This document shows, piece after piece, positions 1-7,710 of a stretch of 24,092 bases of DNA. The translations under genes and the position numbers were made by a program. The stretch covers positions 1 to 24,092 of IMG/VR virus record IMGVR_UViG_3300043446_002749, one strand, 5' to 3'. Source of the DNA: a virus. Each line of letters starts with the position of its first letter. Position 1 is the stretch's first letter. The notes beneath the pieces are model-generated. The model was not told where the DNA came from and did no database searches. It saw only the letters and a program-made list of their open reading frames with translations.

Positions 1-2
1 TA

Positions 3-53
3 CAAATTTTGACTGCTACTGAAAATATTCGTAAAGGAAACAAGTTATTGTGA
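3..53 (+). CDS. 3' end of an upstream gene (partial)
   Basis: An open frame enters from the left edge and reads QILTATENIRKGNKLL before a TGA at 51-53. The stop overlaps the GTG start of gene 47 (GTGA), the translational-coupling overlap seen at many junctions in this window. In T4-like cyanophages a late sigma factor gene (55) often lies near gene 47, but these 16 residues are too few to name the product. Another frame closes at 10-12, so even the choice of frame is an inference from the overlap pattern. Confidence 0.35.
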   Translation, partial: QILTATENIRKGNKLL

Positions 54-1084
54 AAGCAGCCTTAATAAATGATACACATTTCGGCGCGAGGAAAGGTTCT
101 AAATTATTTCATGACTATTTTGAACTCTTCTATAAGAATGTGTTCTTCCCGACGCTGGAACAGTACGGGATTACAACAGTTATTCATATGGGAGATGCTT
201 TTGATAGTCGAAAATCAATAGACTATCAAAGCTTAGAGTGGGCAAAAAGAGTTGTATTTGAACCTCTGCGAAATTATGATGTTCATATGATTGTTGGTAA
301 TCATGATTCTTATTATAAAAATACCAATAATACTAATTCACCACAACTTCTTCTTAAGGATTATCCTAACGTAAAAACATATTCAACACCAACGGAGATT
401 AAAGTAGGAAATCTTGATGTTTTACTTCTTCCTTGGATTTGCATGGATAATGAACAGCAATCTTTGAAGATGATTCAAAAGACCAAAGCAAAAGTTGCTA
501 TGGGTCATTTAGAACTTCAAGGATTTCGTGTGAATCGTTCTTTGGTTATGGAACATGGACTGGAAGCAGATATTTTTAAGAACTTCAAAAAGGTATTTTC
601 TGGTCATTACCACACTCGTTCTAATAATGGAACTGTATTCTATACAGGAAATCCTTATGAGATTTATTGGACGGATGTAGGTGATACTCGTGGTTTTACT
701 ATTTTTGATACCGAAACTCTAGAGCACGAACCCATCAATAATCCTTATAGAATGTTTCATAACATTTACTATGAAGATACTAACTATCAAACTTTTGATA
801 CGAGAGAGTATGAAAATAAAATCGTAAAAGTAGTTGTTCGCAAGAAGACAGATACTAAAAAGTTTGAGAAGTTTATTGATAAACTTTATTCTTCTAATAT
901 TGCCGAACTTAAGATTGTTGAAAATTTTGAAATTCAAGAATCTGTAGAGTTTGAAGCGTTTGAATCAGAGGACACACTTTCAATCCTGAATAGATATATT
1001 GAGGAGGCAGAAGTCAATCTTGATAAGTCAATAGTACAAAAACTATTGCAAGAAGTATATCAAGAGGCATGTGAATTGGTTTAA
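50..1084 (+). CDS. 47: gp47, Mre11/SbcD-like recombination endonuclease subunit
   Basis: The 344-residue product is the nuclease subunit that works with gp46 (Rad50/SbcC-like) to resect DNA ends in recombination-dependent replication. Calcineurin-type phosphoesterase motifs appear in order: D7-x-H9 (NDTHFG), GDAFD near residue 50, GNHD near 83-86, GHLEL near 152 and GHYHT near 185. These are the metal ligands of the Mre11 family. Length matches T4 gp47 (about 340 residues). The start is GTG at 50, with AAGGA at 34-38 as a plausible ribosome binding site. The stop overlaps the next start as TAATG. The family call is secure. Confidence 0.95.
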   Translation: MKAALINDTHFGARKGSKLFHDYFELFYKNVFFPTLEQYGITTVIHMGDAFDSRKSIDYQSLEWAKRVVFEPLRNYDVHMIVGNHDSYYKNTNNTNSPQLLLKDYPNVKTYSTPTEIKVGNLDVLLLPWICMDNEQQSLKMIQKTKAKVAMGHLELQGFRVNRSLVMEHGLEADIFKNFKKVFSGHYHTRSNNGTVFYTGNPYEIYWTDVGDTRGFTIFDTETLEHEPINNPYRMFHNIYYEDTNYQTFDTREYENKIVKVVVRKKTDTKKFEKFIDKLYSSNIAELKIVENFEIQESVEFEAFESEDTLSILNRYIEEAEVNLDKSIVQKLLQEVYQEACELV

Positions 1085-1359
1085 TGTTTATTCTAACTAT
1101 CAACGGCAGGGAAAAAGAAGGTGCATATTCGGTGATGAACGATGATGGAGAACATGTTCTCTATTTGTTTCAAGAAGAAGATGATGCAACAAGATATGCT
1201 ATGATGTTAGAAGATGACGGATATCCAGAAATGCATGTAATCGAAATTGAAGATGAAGTAATGATAAAAACCTGTGAACTTCATGATTATCAATATACCG
1301 TAATCACTGCTGACGATATTGTTATTCCTCCAAATAATGTGACTCATGATTTTATTTAA
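1084..1359 (+). CDS. DUF3110-like small acidic protein
   Basis: This 91-residue acidic protein carries a segment around residues 25-45 (LYLFQEEDDATRYAMMLEDD) followed by IPP near 81-83. I recognise this pattern from the DUF3110 family, found in cyanobacteria and their phages, with no established function. The start overlaps the gene 47 stop (TAATG) and the 3' end overlaps gene 46 by 14 bases, so it is translated with the 47/46 nuclease genes. The position suggests a link to that complex or simple co-expression; the sequence does not decide. No membrane segment or signal peptide is visible. The family is assigned from memory of its consensus, not from a search. Confidence 0.75.
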   Translation: MFILTINGREKEGAYSVMNDDGEHVLYLFQEEDDATRYAMMLEDDGYPEMHVIEIEDEVMIKTCELHDYQYTVITADDIVIPPNNVTHDFI

Positions 1360-3064
1360 AACTATTCGTTGGAAAAATTTTCTTTCTACAGGAAATCAAT
1401 ATACTGAAGTTGATTTTACAAAAAATAAAACCAACTTGATTATTGGTACAAATGGAGCTGGTAAGAGTACTGTTCTTGATGCTCTTACTTTTTCTTTATT
1501 TGGTAAACCTTTTAGGAAGATTAATAAACCTCAACTCATCAACTCTACTAATGATAGGGAGTGTAGGGTTGAGGTTGAATTTGATATTGGTAATACTTCT
1601 TGGAGAGTTGTAAGGGGTATTAAACCAAATGTCTTTGAAATTTATCGTGATGATTCTCTTCTAGATCAGTCTGCTGCTGCTTTAGATCAGCAGAAGTGGT
1701 TAGAACAAAATGTTCTAAAAATGAACTATAAGTCATTTACTCAAATTGTTATTTTGGGTAGCAGCACTTTTGTTCCTTTTATGCAACTTCCCGCCGCACA
1801 TCGACGTGAAGTAATTGAAGATCTTCTTGATATTAAGATCTTTTCTTCCATGAATATGGTAATTAAAGAAAAGATTCGTTCTATTAAAGATGAAATTAAA
1901 ACTCTTGAATTGAAAAAAGAGTCTGTTAACGACAAAGTTAAGATGCAAGAGGATTTTATTGAAGAACTTGAAAATCGCGGTAATGCCAATATAAATGCCA
2001 ATAAAGAAAAGATTGCCAATTTGGATGATGAAGTTGGTAATTATATGAAAGAAAATAGTTCTGTAGAAGAACCCCTTAGAGCACTTATTCGTGAGCAAGA
2101 TGCTATTACTGGATATGCTGAAAAACTCCGTAAGTTAGGAAATCTTAAAGGAAAGATTTCTCAAAAAGTATCCACTATTACTAAAGAGCATAAATTCTTT
2201 ACTGAGAATACGGTTTGTCCTACCTGCACACAGTCGATTGAGGAAACCTTTAGAATAAATAGAATTAACGACGCTCAAAATAAAGCAAAGGAGTTGCAAT
2301 CTGGTTATAAAGAACTAGAGGAGGCAATTAAAGAGGAAGAGGAGCGAGAGCGTCAATTCACTTCTCTATCGAAGGAGATATTACAATTAACGAATGGCAT
2401 TTCTCAAAACAATACTAAGATCGCTGGATGTCAAAGACAAATCAGAGATCTTGAACATGAAATTCAAGTTCTTACCGAGAACCTTGCAAACCGAAATTCT
2501 GAACATGAGAAACTAGAATCCTTCAAAGACAATTTAAAAACTACATACGACGAACTCGCTTCTAAAAAAGACACGATTAACTATTACGATTTTTCGTATA
2601 GTTTGCTTAAAGACGGTGGAGTAAAATCCAAAATCATTAAGAAGTATTTGCCCCTCATCAATCAGCAAGTAAACCGTTATCTTCAGATGATGGATTTTTA
2701 CATCAACTTTGAGTTTGATGCCGAATTTAATGAATATATAAAATCTCCTATTCACGAAGATTTTTCTTATGCGTCTTTTAGCGAAGGTGAGAAAGCACGA
2801 ATTGACTTGAGTTTACTTTTTGCTTGGCGTGAAGTTGCTAGATTAAAAAATTCTGCTAATTGTAATATTCTTTTATTTGATGAAGTTTTTGATGGTTCTC
2901 TTGATGGATTTGGTGCTGATGAATTTCTAAAAATTATAAGGTATGTAGTTAAAGATACTAACATATTTGTAATTTCTCATAAACAAGACCTTCAAGATAA
3001 ATTTGATAGAACTATAGTTTTTGAAAAAATTAAAGGGTTTTCAAGAATTAAAGATGATAAATAA
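1346..3064 (+). CDS. 46: gp46, Rad50/SbcC-like recombination ATPase subunit
   Basis: This 572-residue SMC-like ATPase pairs with gp47. Walker A is at residues 34-42 (GTNGAGKST). A long charged coiled coil follows, interrupted by a zinc hook CPTC at 291-294, then a returning coil, the ABC signature SEGEKARIDLS near 475, Walker B (NILLFDEVFD) near 505-515 and the H-loop ISHK near 545. This is the canonical Rad50 order and the length is close to T4 gp46 (560). The ATG at 1346 lies inside the end of the preceding gene. The stop TAA overlaps a late-promoter-like motif for the following endonuclease gene. Confidence 0.96.
   Translation: MILFKTIRWKNFLSTGNQYTEVDFTKNKTNLIIGTNGAGKSTVLDALTFSLFGKPFRKINKPQLINSTNDRECRVEVEFDIGNTSWRVVRGIKPNVFEIYRDDSLLDQSAAALDQQKWLEQNVLKMNYKSFTQIVILGSSTFVPFMQLPAAHRREVIEDLLDIKIFSSMNMVIKEKIRSIKDEIKTLELKKESVNDKVKMQEDFIEELENRGNANINANKEKIANLDDEVGNYMKENSSVEEPLRALIREQDAITGYAEKLRKLGNLKGKISQKVSTITKEHKFFTENTVCPTCTQSIEETFRINRINDAQNKAKELQSGYKELEEAIKEEEERERQFTSLSKEILQLTNGISQNNTKIAGCQRQIRDLEHEIQVLTENLANRNSEHEKLESFKDNLKTTYDELASKKDTINYYDFSYSLLKDGGVKSKIIKKYLPLINQQVNRYLQMMDFYINFEFDAEFNEYIKSPIHEDFSYASFSEGEKARIDLSLLFAWREVARLKNSANCNILLFDEVFDGSLDGFGADEFLKIIRYVVKDTNIFVISHKQDLQDKFDRTIVFEKIKGFSRIKDDK
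3056..3063 (+). promoter_or_regulatory. late-promoter-like motif before GIY-YIG gene
   Basis: GATAAATA matches the T4-type late -10 element TATAAATA at 7 of 8 positions and sits 24 bases before the GIY-YIG start at 3088. It overlaps the gene 46 stop codon. One-mismatch matches are common by chance in AT-rich DNA. The support is positional: the other three endonuclease genes here also have such a motif just upstream. Confidence 0.4.
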
Positions 3065-3087
3065 GTTAGGTTAGATGAAGTATAGTA

Positions 3088-3693
3088 ATGGGGTTTATTT
3101 ACAAAATTACTAATAATGTAAATGGAAAGTTCTATGTCGGAAAAACTTCAAGAACAATAAATTGGAGGTTTTCCACTCATAAATCGGCATCTATTTCACC
3201 TAAAGATTATTTTCACAGAGCATTAAAAAAATATGGTTGTGAAAATTTTTCTATAATTTGTATTAAAGAAGTAAGAGAAGATGATGATATTGATGAACTT
3301 GAAAAACATTATATTTCTTGGTTAAATCCAGAGTATAATCTTAAAGAGGGTGGAGAAGGTGGAAGGCACTCTGATATTTCTAAACAAAAAATGAGTAAAT
3401 CGCAAAAAGGTGTGAAAAGGCATAGAACTCTTGAAGGTGAGAAAAAATGGCGAGAAAAACTATCGGAAAGTAATAAAGGAAAAAATACTTGGACTAAAAA
3501 TAAAAAATGGTGGAATAATGGTGTAGAGTGTAAATATTGCGAAAATCAACCAGATGGATTTGTTAGAGGTAGATTACCAAATCATAAAAGAGGATTAACT
3601 CCTGGTTTGGAAATAGGAACAAAATTAAATATTACAGATGATGAGAGAAAGAGAAGAAGTGAAAATCTTAAAAGAGTAAGAGGGACACTTTGA
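3088..3693 (+). CDS. GIY-YIG homing endonuclease (free-standing)
   Basis: The product has 201 residues. The N-terminal GIY-YIG nuclease domain shows FIY at 3-5, YVG at 16-18, the catalytic-type arginine R27 and the catalytic-type glutamate E72, with the family spacing. The middle (about 95-130) is a basic NUMOD3-like stretch (SKQKMSKSQKGVK, KLSESNKGK). The tail carries KKWWNNG and GFVRGRLP, as in other phage Seg-like endonucleases. It lies between gene 46 and the next block. T4 relatives are Seg and I-TevI type enzymes, which spread by cutting an empty allele. A late-promoter-like motif overlaps the end of gene 46. No intron is evident, so it is read as free-standing. The target cannot be predicted. 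Confidence 0.9.
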   Translation: MGFIYKITNNVNGKFYVGKTSRTINWRFSTHKSASISPKDYFHRALKKYGCENFSIICIKEVREDDDIDELEKHYISWLNPEYNLKEGGEGGRHSDISKQKMSKSQKGVKRHRTLEGEKKWREKLSESNKGKNTWTKNKKWWNNGVECKYCENQPDGFVRGRLPNHKRGLTPGLEIGTKLNITDDERKRRSENLKRVRGTL

Positions 3694-3755
3694 GAACTGG
3701 ACTACTTGTTTAATATTTTTGGGTATGGTAAGGTATTTCAATAAACAAAATAACT

Positions 3756-3893
3756 ATGAACACTCCAAACTGGAAGCATCACTCCAAAAAAGAACAGAAA
3801 CGAAAACTTAAACCGCAAGCACTGAGGCAAGCAAAAGCACGAAGACAAGCACTCAAGAAGCGTCTCAATCAACGAGACGCTTCTTTTTTATAA
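3756..3893 (+). CDS. small basic ORF, 45 residues
   Basis: An ATG-to-TAA frame encodes a strongly basic peptide beginning MNTPNWKHHSKKEQKRKLK and ending RLNQRDASFL. It has regular Lys/Arg/Gln helix-forming content and no hydrophobic segment. The terminator hairpin at 3856-3889 lies in its last codons, and its TAA overlaps the TATAAATA motif. A short highly charged frame can arise by chance, but the sustained basic helix and an ATG in the gap after the endonuclease make a real gene plausible. A nucleic-acid-binding role would be a guess from charge alone. No clear ribosome binding site is seen. Confidence 0.45.
   Translation: MNTPNWKHHSKKEQKRKLKPQALRQAKARRQALKKRLNQRDASFL
3856..3889 (+). terminator. 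intrinsic terminator
   Basis: An 11-bp perfect stem (AGAAGCGTCTC at 3856-3866, GAGACGCTTCT at 3874-3884) with a 7-base loop is followed by a six-T run. It closes the transcript from genes 47, 46 and the GIY-YIG gene. An exact late-promoter motif begins directly at its end. Confidence 0.85.
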
Positions 3894-3896
3894 ATA
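3889..3896 (+). promoter_or_regulatory. late promoter (exact TATAAATA)
   Basis: An exact match to the T4 gp55-dependent late promoter element lies 19 bases before the ATG at 3916, straight after a terminator. The same motif at almost the same distance (20 bases) precedes the paralogous gene at 21341. A handful of exact matches is expected by chance in this AT-rich window, so the weight comes from position and recurrence. Confidence 0.7.
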
Positions 3897-3915
3897 ACTA
3901 AAAAGTATTTGTAAA

Positions 3916-4548
3916 ATGGACGCACAAGAACTTCGCAATATTCAAGAAGCATATATGGAAGTTGTTGAAAATCAGCAACTTGATGAAGGATATAAAAGAT
4001 ACAGCAACAGAAAAGTTCATGATAAAATGGATAAGTTGAAATCAAAAGGAGATCTTGAAAGTATAGGACGCGCTGGACAAATTCGTGATAAACTTATTAA
4101 AAGGTCGTTTAGCATTCAAATCCCAGATAGAGAGGAAAAATTTAATAGAAATAAACCAGAAAAATATAAAAGAAGTAAAACAGTTTCTGATAATACTGAA
4201 AAGAAAAAGTCATTTCCAAATCGTCTAACTAGGAGTGATAGGCAAGGTATTCGTGATAGTTATGATTATTATGATGTCATCCTCTCACACCTTCTTGATG
4301 AGGGATATGCCGAAACACCAGAAGCAGCAGAAGCAATAATGGTGAGTATGAGTGAAGAGTGGAGAGAGAGTATTGTTGAAGGATTAGGTGGTGCTAAAAA
4401 TCAAGGTGATTATGAAGAAAGAGAAAAAGAAAGACAAAGAGTTCGTGATGAGCACCTACGAAAGTATAAAAGTGGAGAACTTCCTTTTCAAAAACAAAAA
4501 AAAGCAGACCAAGCACAAGAGTTCTTGAAAAAACATCCGAAAAAATGA
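3916..4548 (+). CDS. unknown late protein with putative head-targeting leader; paralogue of 21341-21715
   Basis: The 210-residue charged protein has no recognised enzymatic domain. It has three parts. Residues 1-24 (MDAQELRNIQEAYMEVVENQ then QLDE) are an amphipathic leader ending LDE|G. The middle (about 25-110) is basic. The third block around 115-155 (YDVILSHLLDEGYAETPEAA, then MSEEWRESI) recurs in many cyanophage virion-associated proteins as I remember them. T4 prohead protease gp21 cuts after Glu in L/I-x-E sites, and LDE|G at 22-24 fits, so packaging into the head is a reasonable inference but unproven. A terminator plus exact late promoter directly upstream fits a late gene. A shorter relative sits inside the split gene 41 locus, with 46 identical bases in the leader. 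Confidence 0.8.
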   Translation: MDAQELRNIQEAYMEVVENQQLDEGYKRYSNRKVHDKMDKLKSKGDLESIGRAGQIRDKLIKRSFSIQIPDREEKFNRNKPEKYKRSKTVSDNTEKKKSFPNRLTRSDRQGIRDSYDYYDVILSHLLDEGYAETPEAAEAIMVSMSEEWRESIVEGLGGAKNQGDYEEREKERQRVRDEHLRKYKSGELPFQKQKKADQAQEFLKKHPKK

Positions 4549-4572
4549 GACCACTTCCCAAAGTGTCCACTT

Positions 4573-4596
4573 GGAGGTCGCAAGACCTCCTTTTTT
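4573..4596 (+). terminator. intrinsic terminator
   Basis: A 7-bp stem (GGAGGTC at 4573-4579, GACCTCC at 4584-4590) with a GCAA tetraloop and a six-T tail ends the late transcript of the 3916 gene. It is joined, with only CG between, to a TATAAT element. Confidence 0.88.
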
Positions 4597-4598
4597 CG

Positions 4599-4604
4599 TA
4601 TAAT
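4599..4604 (+). promoter_or_regulatory. -10 promoter element (TATAAT)
   Basis: A consensus TATAAT directly follows the T-tail of the preceding terminator (TTTTTTCGTATAAT). No -35 consensus is present, because the terminator stem occupies that interval. A start near 4611 would give a short leader before the ATG at 4627. The same TTTTTCGT...TATAAT arrangement recurs at 7696-7710 and 14531-14552. Confidence 0.6.
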
Positions 4605-4626
4605 AGGGCCATACGAAACGAAACCG

Positions 4627-6816
4627 ATGCCTGTTCGCCACGAAATCAAATCTCAACTTGCCAAACTGCTTGCCACTGAAGATTTGGTGGTGGAGCACAA
4701 GAAGGTCTCTACTGCCTGCTTTAACGTCCATACTCGTGTTCTCACTCTTCCTTTGTGGGAGAAAGCGAGTGGACTCGTCTATGACCTTCTGGTGGGTCAT
4801 GAAGTCGGACATGCTTTGTTTTCTCCTGATGAAGACTGGAGTGAAAAGGTAAAAGTTCCACAACAGTTTGTGAATGTTGTTGAGGATGCTCGTATTGAGA
4901 AGTTGATGAAGCGCAAGTATGCTGGACTTGCGAAGACTTTCTATAATGGTTATAAAGAACTGAACGAAGACGATTTTTTTCAGATTGCTGAAGAAGATAT
5001 TTCTACCTTTAATCTTGCTGACCGAGCAAATCTGTTTTTCAAAATTGGAAATTATACTTATATTCCTATTGAAGATGGCGAAGAGCAAGAAATTATCAAT
5101 CTAATTGCAACCAGTGAAACTTTTTCTGATGTTTTGATTGCTTCTGAAGAACTTTATAAGTACTGTAAGAAACAAAAAGAACAACAGCAAAAGGTTGCTG
5201 ATTTTGATTCTCACGAAACTCAAGGAAATTCTCAGTCTGCTGGTAGTGAAACTGTAGAGACTAATGACTCCTCTTCTGAGCAAGAAGGTGGGACTGATAA
5301 CTCTCAACCGGAAGAGGGTGATGGGTCCTATGGTGGAACTGCTCAGGGAGACCAGACTCCAGTAAAATCTTCTGATGAAGAAAAAGAACCAGAAGTCCGC
5401 ACTGCTGATTCCCTTGAAGAAAAACTTCAGAGTCTTGTTGGAAATGATTTATATGAAAATAATTATGTAGAAGTTCCTCAACTCAATCTCGACACTGTTA
5501 TTGGTAAAAATTCTGAGATCCATAAGGAAATTGATAATTCCTTTACTCATCAGCAAAAACTTCACAACGAACACGCTAAAGGTAGGGGGTATACTCCAGT
5601 AAATCTTTACAAAGAATCTGATCTTGAATTTAAGAAATTTAAGTCTTCTGCTCAGAAAGAAGTAAACTATCTGGTAAAGGAGTTTGAGTGTCGTAAAGCA
5701 GCAGATCAGTATGCTCGTGCATCAACTGCTCGCACTGGTGTTCTTGATACTGCACGTCTCCATACTTACAAATACAATGAAGATCTATTTAAAAAGGTTT
5801 CTATAATTCCTGATGGTAAGAATCATGGATTGGTGTTTGTATTGGATTGGAGTGGTTCTATGCAGGATGTAATGCTTGATACTTGCAAGCAACTCTTTAA
5901 TCTAATTTGGTTCTGCAAGAAAGTTTCTATTCCTTTTGAGGTTTATGCATTCACTAATGAATGGCGTCGTGGTGAGTATGATTACGAAAACGATCGTTAT
6001 ATCGCTGCAGACCGCACTCCTCACTATGAAAAGAAAGAGAGTTTGTTAGTTGTAGACGAAACTTTTTCTATGATGAATATTCTTACCAGCAAAGTTTCTG
6101 GTAAGGAATTGGAGCACCAACTTCTTAATATTTGGCGTCTTGCTTATTGTTTTGGTAGGACTTATCAATCTCCGTATACTTATCCTAATCGCTTATCTCT
6201 TTCTGGTACTCCTCTGAATGAAGCATTGATTTCTCTTCACCAGATTCTTCCAAAGTTTCAGCGTGAAAACAAACTCCAGAAAGTTCAGTGTATCGTTCTG
6301 ACTGATGGTGAGGCAAATCAACTCACCTATCATAAAGAATTAAAAGTAAGTTGGGAAAAAGGCACTCGTCTTGGTAGTGGATATGTTAACTCATATAATA
6401 CTCTTCTTCGGGATCGTAAACTTGGAACTACCTATAAAATCAATGATGGATATCATGGATTTACTGATACTCTCCTTAATAATCTGAAAGATAAGTTTTC
6501 TTCTACAAACTTTATTGGTATTCGTGTTCTTGAAAGTCGTTATGCTCATCGTTTCATTCAACTTTATCATTCTCAACTTGATAAGCAGTATGAAAAAATC
6601 CAGAATGATTGGAAGAAACTAAAGAGTTTTACTATTACTAACTCTGGATATGACGCCTACTTTGGACTGTCTGCTACCGCACTTTCTCAAGATACTGAGT
6701 TTGAAGTTGCTGAGGACGCTTCGAAGGCGCAAATCAAATCTGCGTTTGTGAAGTCTCTAAAAACTAAGAAACTAAATAAAAAAGTATTAGGAGAATTTAT
6801 TTCTTTGGTAGCATGA
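4627..6816 (+). CDS. HExxH + von Willebrand A protein (CobT-like), partner of CobS-like ATPase
   Basis: The 729-residue protein has three zones. Residues about 1-190 contain HEVGH at 58-62 followed by VEDARIE near 86, a zinc-metallopeptidase-like arrangement. Residues about 195-270 are a low-complexity Ser/Glu/Gln/Gly linker. The C-terminal half is a VWA domain with MIDAS motif DWSGS at 407-411, a Thr in SGTPLNEAL and LTDGEA downstream. VWA proteins beside MoxR/CobS AAA+ ATPases typically act as a remodelling or chelatase pair. Cyanophage copies are usually labelled cobalamin-biosynthesis CobT. The intact HExxH is not part of the classic CobT description, so protein maturation or proteolysis is as likely as cobalt insertion. 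The ATPase gene lies three genes on. Confidence 0.85.
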   Translation: MPVRHEIKSQLAKLLATEDLVVEHKKVSTACFNVHTRVLTLPLWEKASGLVYDLLVGHEVGHALFSPDEDWSEKVKVPQQFVNVVEDARIEKLMKRKYAGLAKTFYNGYKELNEDDFFQIAEEDISTFNLADRANLFFKIGNYTYIPIEDGEEQEIINLIATSETFSDVLIASEELYKYCKKQKEQQQKVADFDSHETQGNSQSAGSETVETNDSSSEQEGGTDNSQPEEGDGSYGGTAQGDQTPVKSSDEEKEPEVRTADSLEEKLQSLVGNDLYENNYVEVPQLNLDTVIGKNSEIHKEIDNSFTHQQKLHNEHAKGRGYTPVNLYKESDLEFKKFKSSAQKEVNYLVKEFECRKAADQYARASTARTGVLDTARLHTYKYNEDLFKKVSIIPDGKNHGLVFVLDWSGSMQDVMLDTCKQLFNLIWFCKKVSIPFEVYAFTNEWRRGEYDYENDRYIAADRTPHYEKKESLLVVDETFSMMNILTSKVSGKELEHQLLNIWRLAYCFGRTYQSPYTYPNRLSLSGTPLNEALISLHQILPKFQRENKLQKVQCIVLTDGEANQLTYHKELKVSWEKGTRLGSGYVNSYNTLLRDRKLGTTYKINDGYHGFTDTLLNNLKDKFSSTNFIGIRVLESRYAHRFIQLYHSQLDKQYEKIQNDWKKLKSFTITNSGYDAYFGLSATALSQDTEFEVAEDASKAQIKSAFVKSLKTKKLNKKVLGEFISLVA

Positions 6817-7496
6817 AAACATTCCAAGAATTTACCACTGAAGCATATGGTCGTGTTCCCCGCCCAGTTCGCGGTAGGGATTATGATGACTATAAGGGAC
6901 TCAAAACAAGAATGAGTGCTGGTCTTCAACCGGGTGAAATGTTTAAAAAGAAAGAACCAAAGAAAAAGAGTGCTGCTGAAAGAATGGATGCTGCGGGTAA
7001 GAGACTTGGATTACCTGAAGAATATATTGATGAAACTTCTCTAAATAGAGTTCGTTCAAAATCAGAGAAGGGTGGAATGGCAATTATGTCTGCCCAAAGA
7101 GGAGATAAATCTAAATCAGAGAACAAAGCACGTTCAAAGCAATTAGAAAAAGATATTAGAGGTGCTGGTCTTCCAGGACCTACTAAAGTATCTGGTAGAT
7201 ATACTGAGAACCCAGGAACATCACAAGAGAAAAAAGTTGGCGAGAAATCACACGTAATCTCTTCTGGTAAAAAAGGTAAAAAAGCATTCAAGAAAGCAAT
7301 CACTAAACTTGGTAAAAAATACAATCAGGATTCCGTTCTGATTCAAAAGAAACCAAAAGGTGGTGCCCAACTGGTTGGTACTAATAAGTCTTGGCCTGGT
7401 GAAGGTAAGCGTGTTAAAGTTGGTAAAATGAATCCAGGTAAAACTGGGGAGTTTGATACTAAAGTTAAGAATAAAACATTTACTTATGAAAACTAA
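6813..7496 (+). CDS. putative internal head protein with MKTFQEF-type leader
   Basis: The 227-residue, strongly basic protein (many Lys and Gly) begins MKTFQEFTTEAYG. T4 internal head proteins IPI, IPII and IPIII begin MKTYQEFIAEA, a capsid-targeting sequence cut by gp21 after the Glu. Here the P3 residue is Thr instead of Ile, so cleavage is less certain than targeting. The middle has GLPEEYIDETSLNRVR and IRGAGLPGP. The C-terminal part ends in GKTGEFDTKVKNKTFTYEN and looks like a compact conserved domain that I recall from cyanophages without a function. Its start overlaps the previous stop as ATGA. An internal head protein ejected with DNA is my preferred reading. No catalytic motif is recognised. 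Confidence 0.75.
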   Translation: MKTFQEFTTEAYGRVPRPVRGRDYDDYKGLKTRMSAGLQPGEMFKKKEPKKKSAAERMDAAGKRLGLPEEYIDETSLNRVRSKSEKGGMAIMSAQRGDKSKSENKARSKQLEKDIRGAGLPGPTKVSGRYTENPGTSQEKKVGEKSHVISSGKKGKKAFKKAITKLGKKYNQDSVLIQKKPKGGAQLVGTNKSWPGEGKRVKVGKMNPGKTGEFDTKVKNKTFTYEN

Positions 7497-7671
7497 ATTC
7501 CCATTTGAACACGTAGTAAAATACGACACTAAAGAAGTCTGGATTAAGTGTAATAGCAGTACTACTGCTATGGGAATCCCTGCTTTAGTAAATAAGTATT
7601 ATCCAGGGTATACTGGACATATTGCTAGTGCTGACTACCTTGAGGAACTCAAGAACCAGTTGGTAAACTGA
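7486..7671 (+). CDS. small unknown protein, 61 residues
   Basis: I take the ATG at 7486 (MKTKFPFEHVVKYDTKEVW) over the upstream in-frame ATG at 7453, because the latter lies deep inside the previous gene. The overlap is then 11 bases. The product has mixed charge with aromatic residues (YYPGYTG) and no cysteine pair, signal peptide or recognised motif. It is the last gene before a strong terminator and is probably co-transcribed with the VWA gene. Function unknown. Confidence 0.65.
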   Translation: MKTKFPFEHVVKYDTKEVWIKCNSSTTAMGIPALVNKYYPGYTGHIASADYLEELKNQLVN

Positions 7672-7676
7672 CCACT

Positions 7677-7700
7677 GGGGTCCCAAGAGGACCCCTTTTT
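7677..7700 (+). terminator. intrinsic terminator
   Basis: A 7-bp G/C stem (GGGGTCC at 7677-7683, GGACCCC at 7689-7695) with a CAAGA loop and a five-T tail closes the VWA operon. A TATAAT element follows after CGTT. Confidence 0.88.
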
Positions 7701-7704
7701 CGTT

Positions 7705-7710
7705 TATAAT
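7705..7710 (+). promoter_or_regulatory. -10 promoter element (TATAAT) for CobS-like gene
   Basis: A consensus TATAAT sits 4 bases after the terminator T-run, without a -35 consensus. Transcription from it would begin near 7717, downstream of the possible ATG at 7709 (which overlaps the element) and upstream of the ATG at 7736. That is why the later start was chosen for the ATPase gene. Confidence 0.6.

Noticed and set aside
4456-5088. 210-residue reverse-strand frame
   Set aside because: It lies across the end of one gene, a terminator and the start of the VWA gene. Its translation is rich in Phe/Ile/Leu runs typical of antisense frames, and no start signal is seen.
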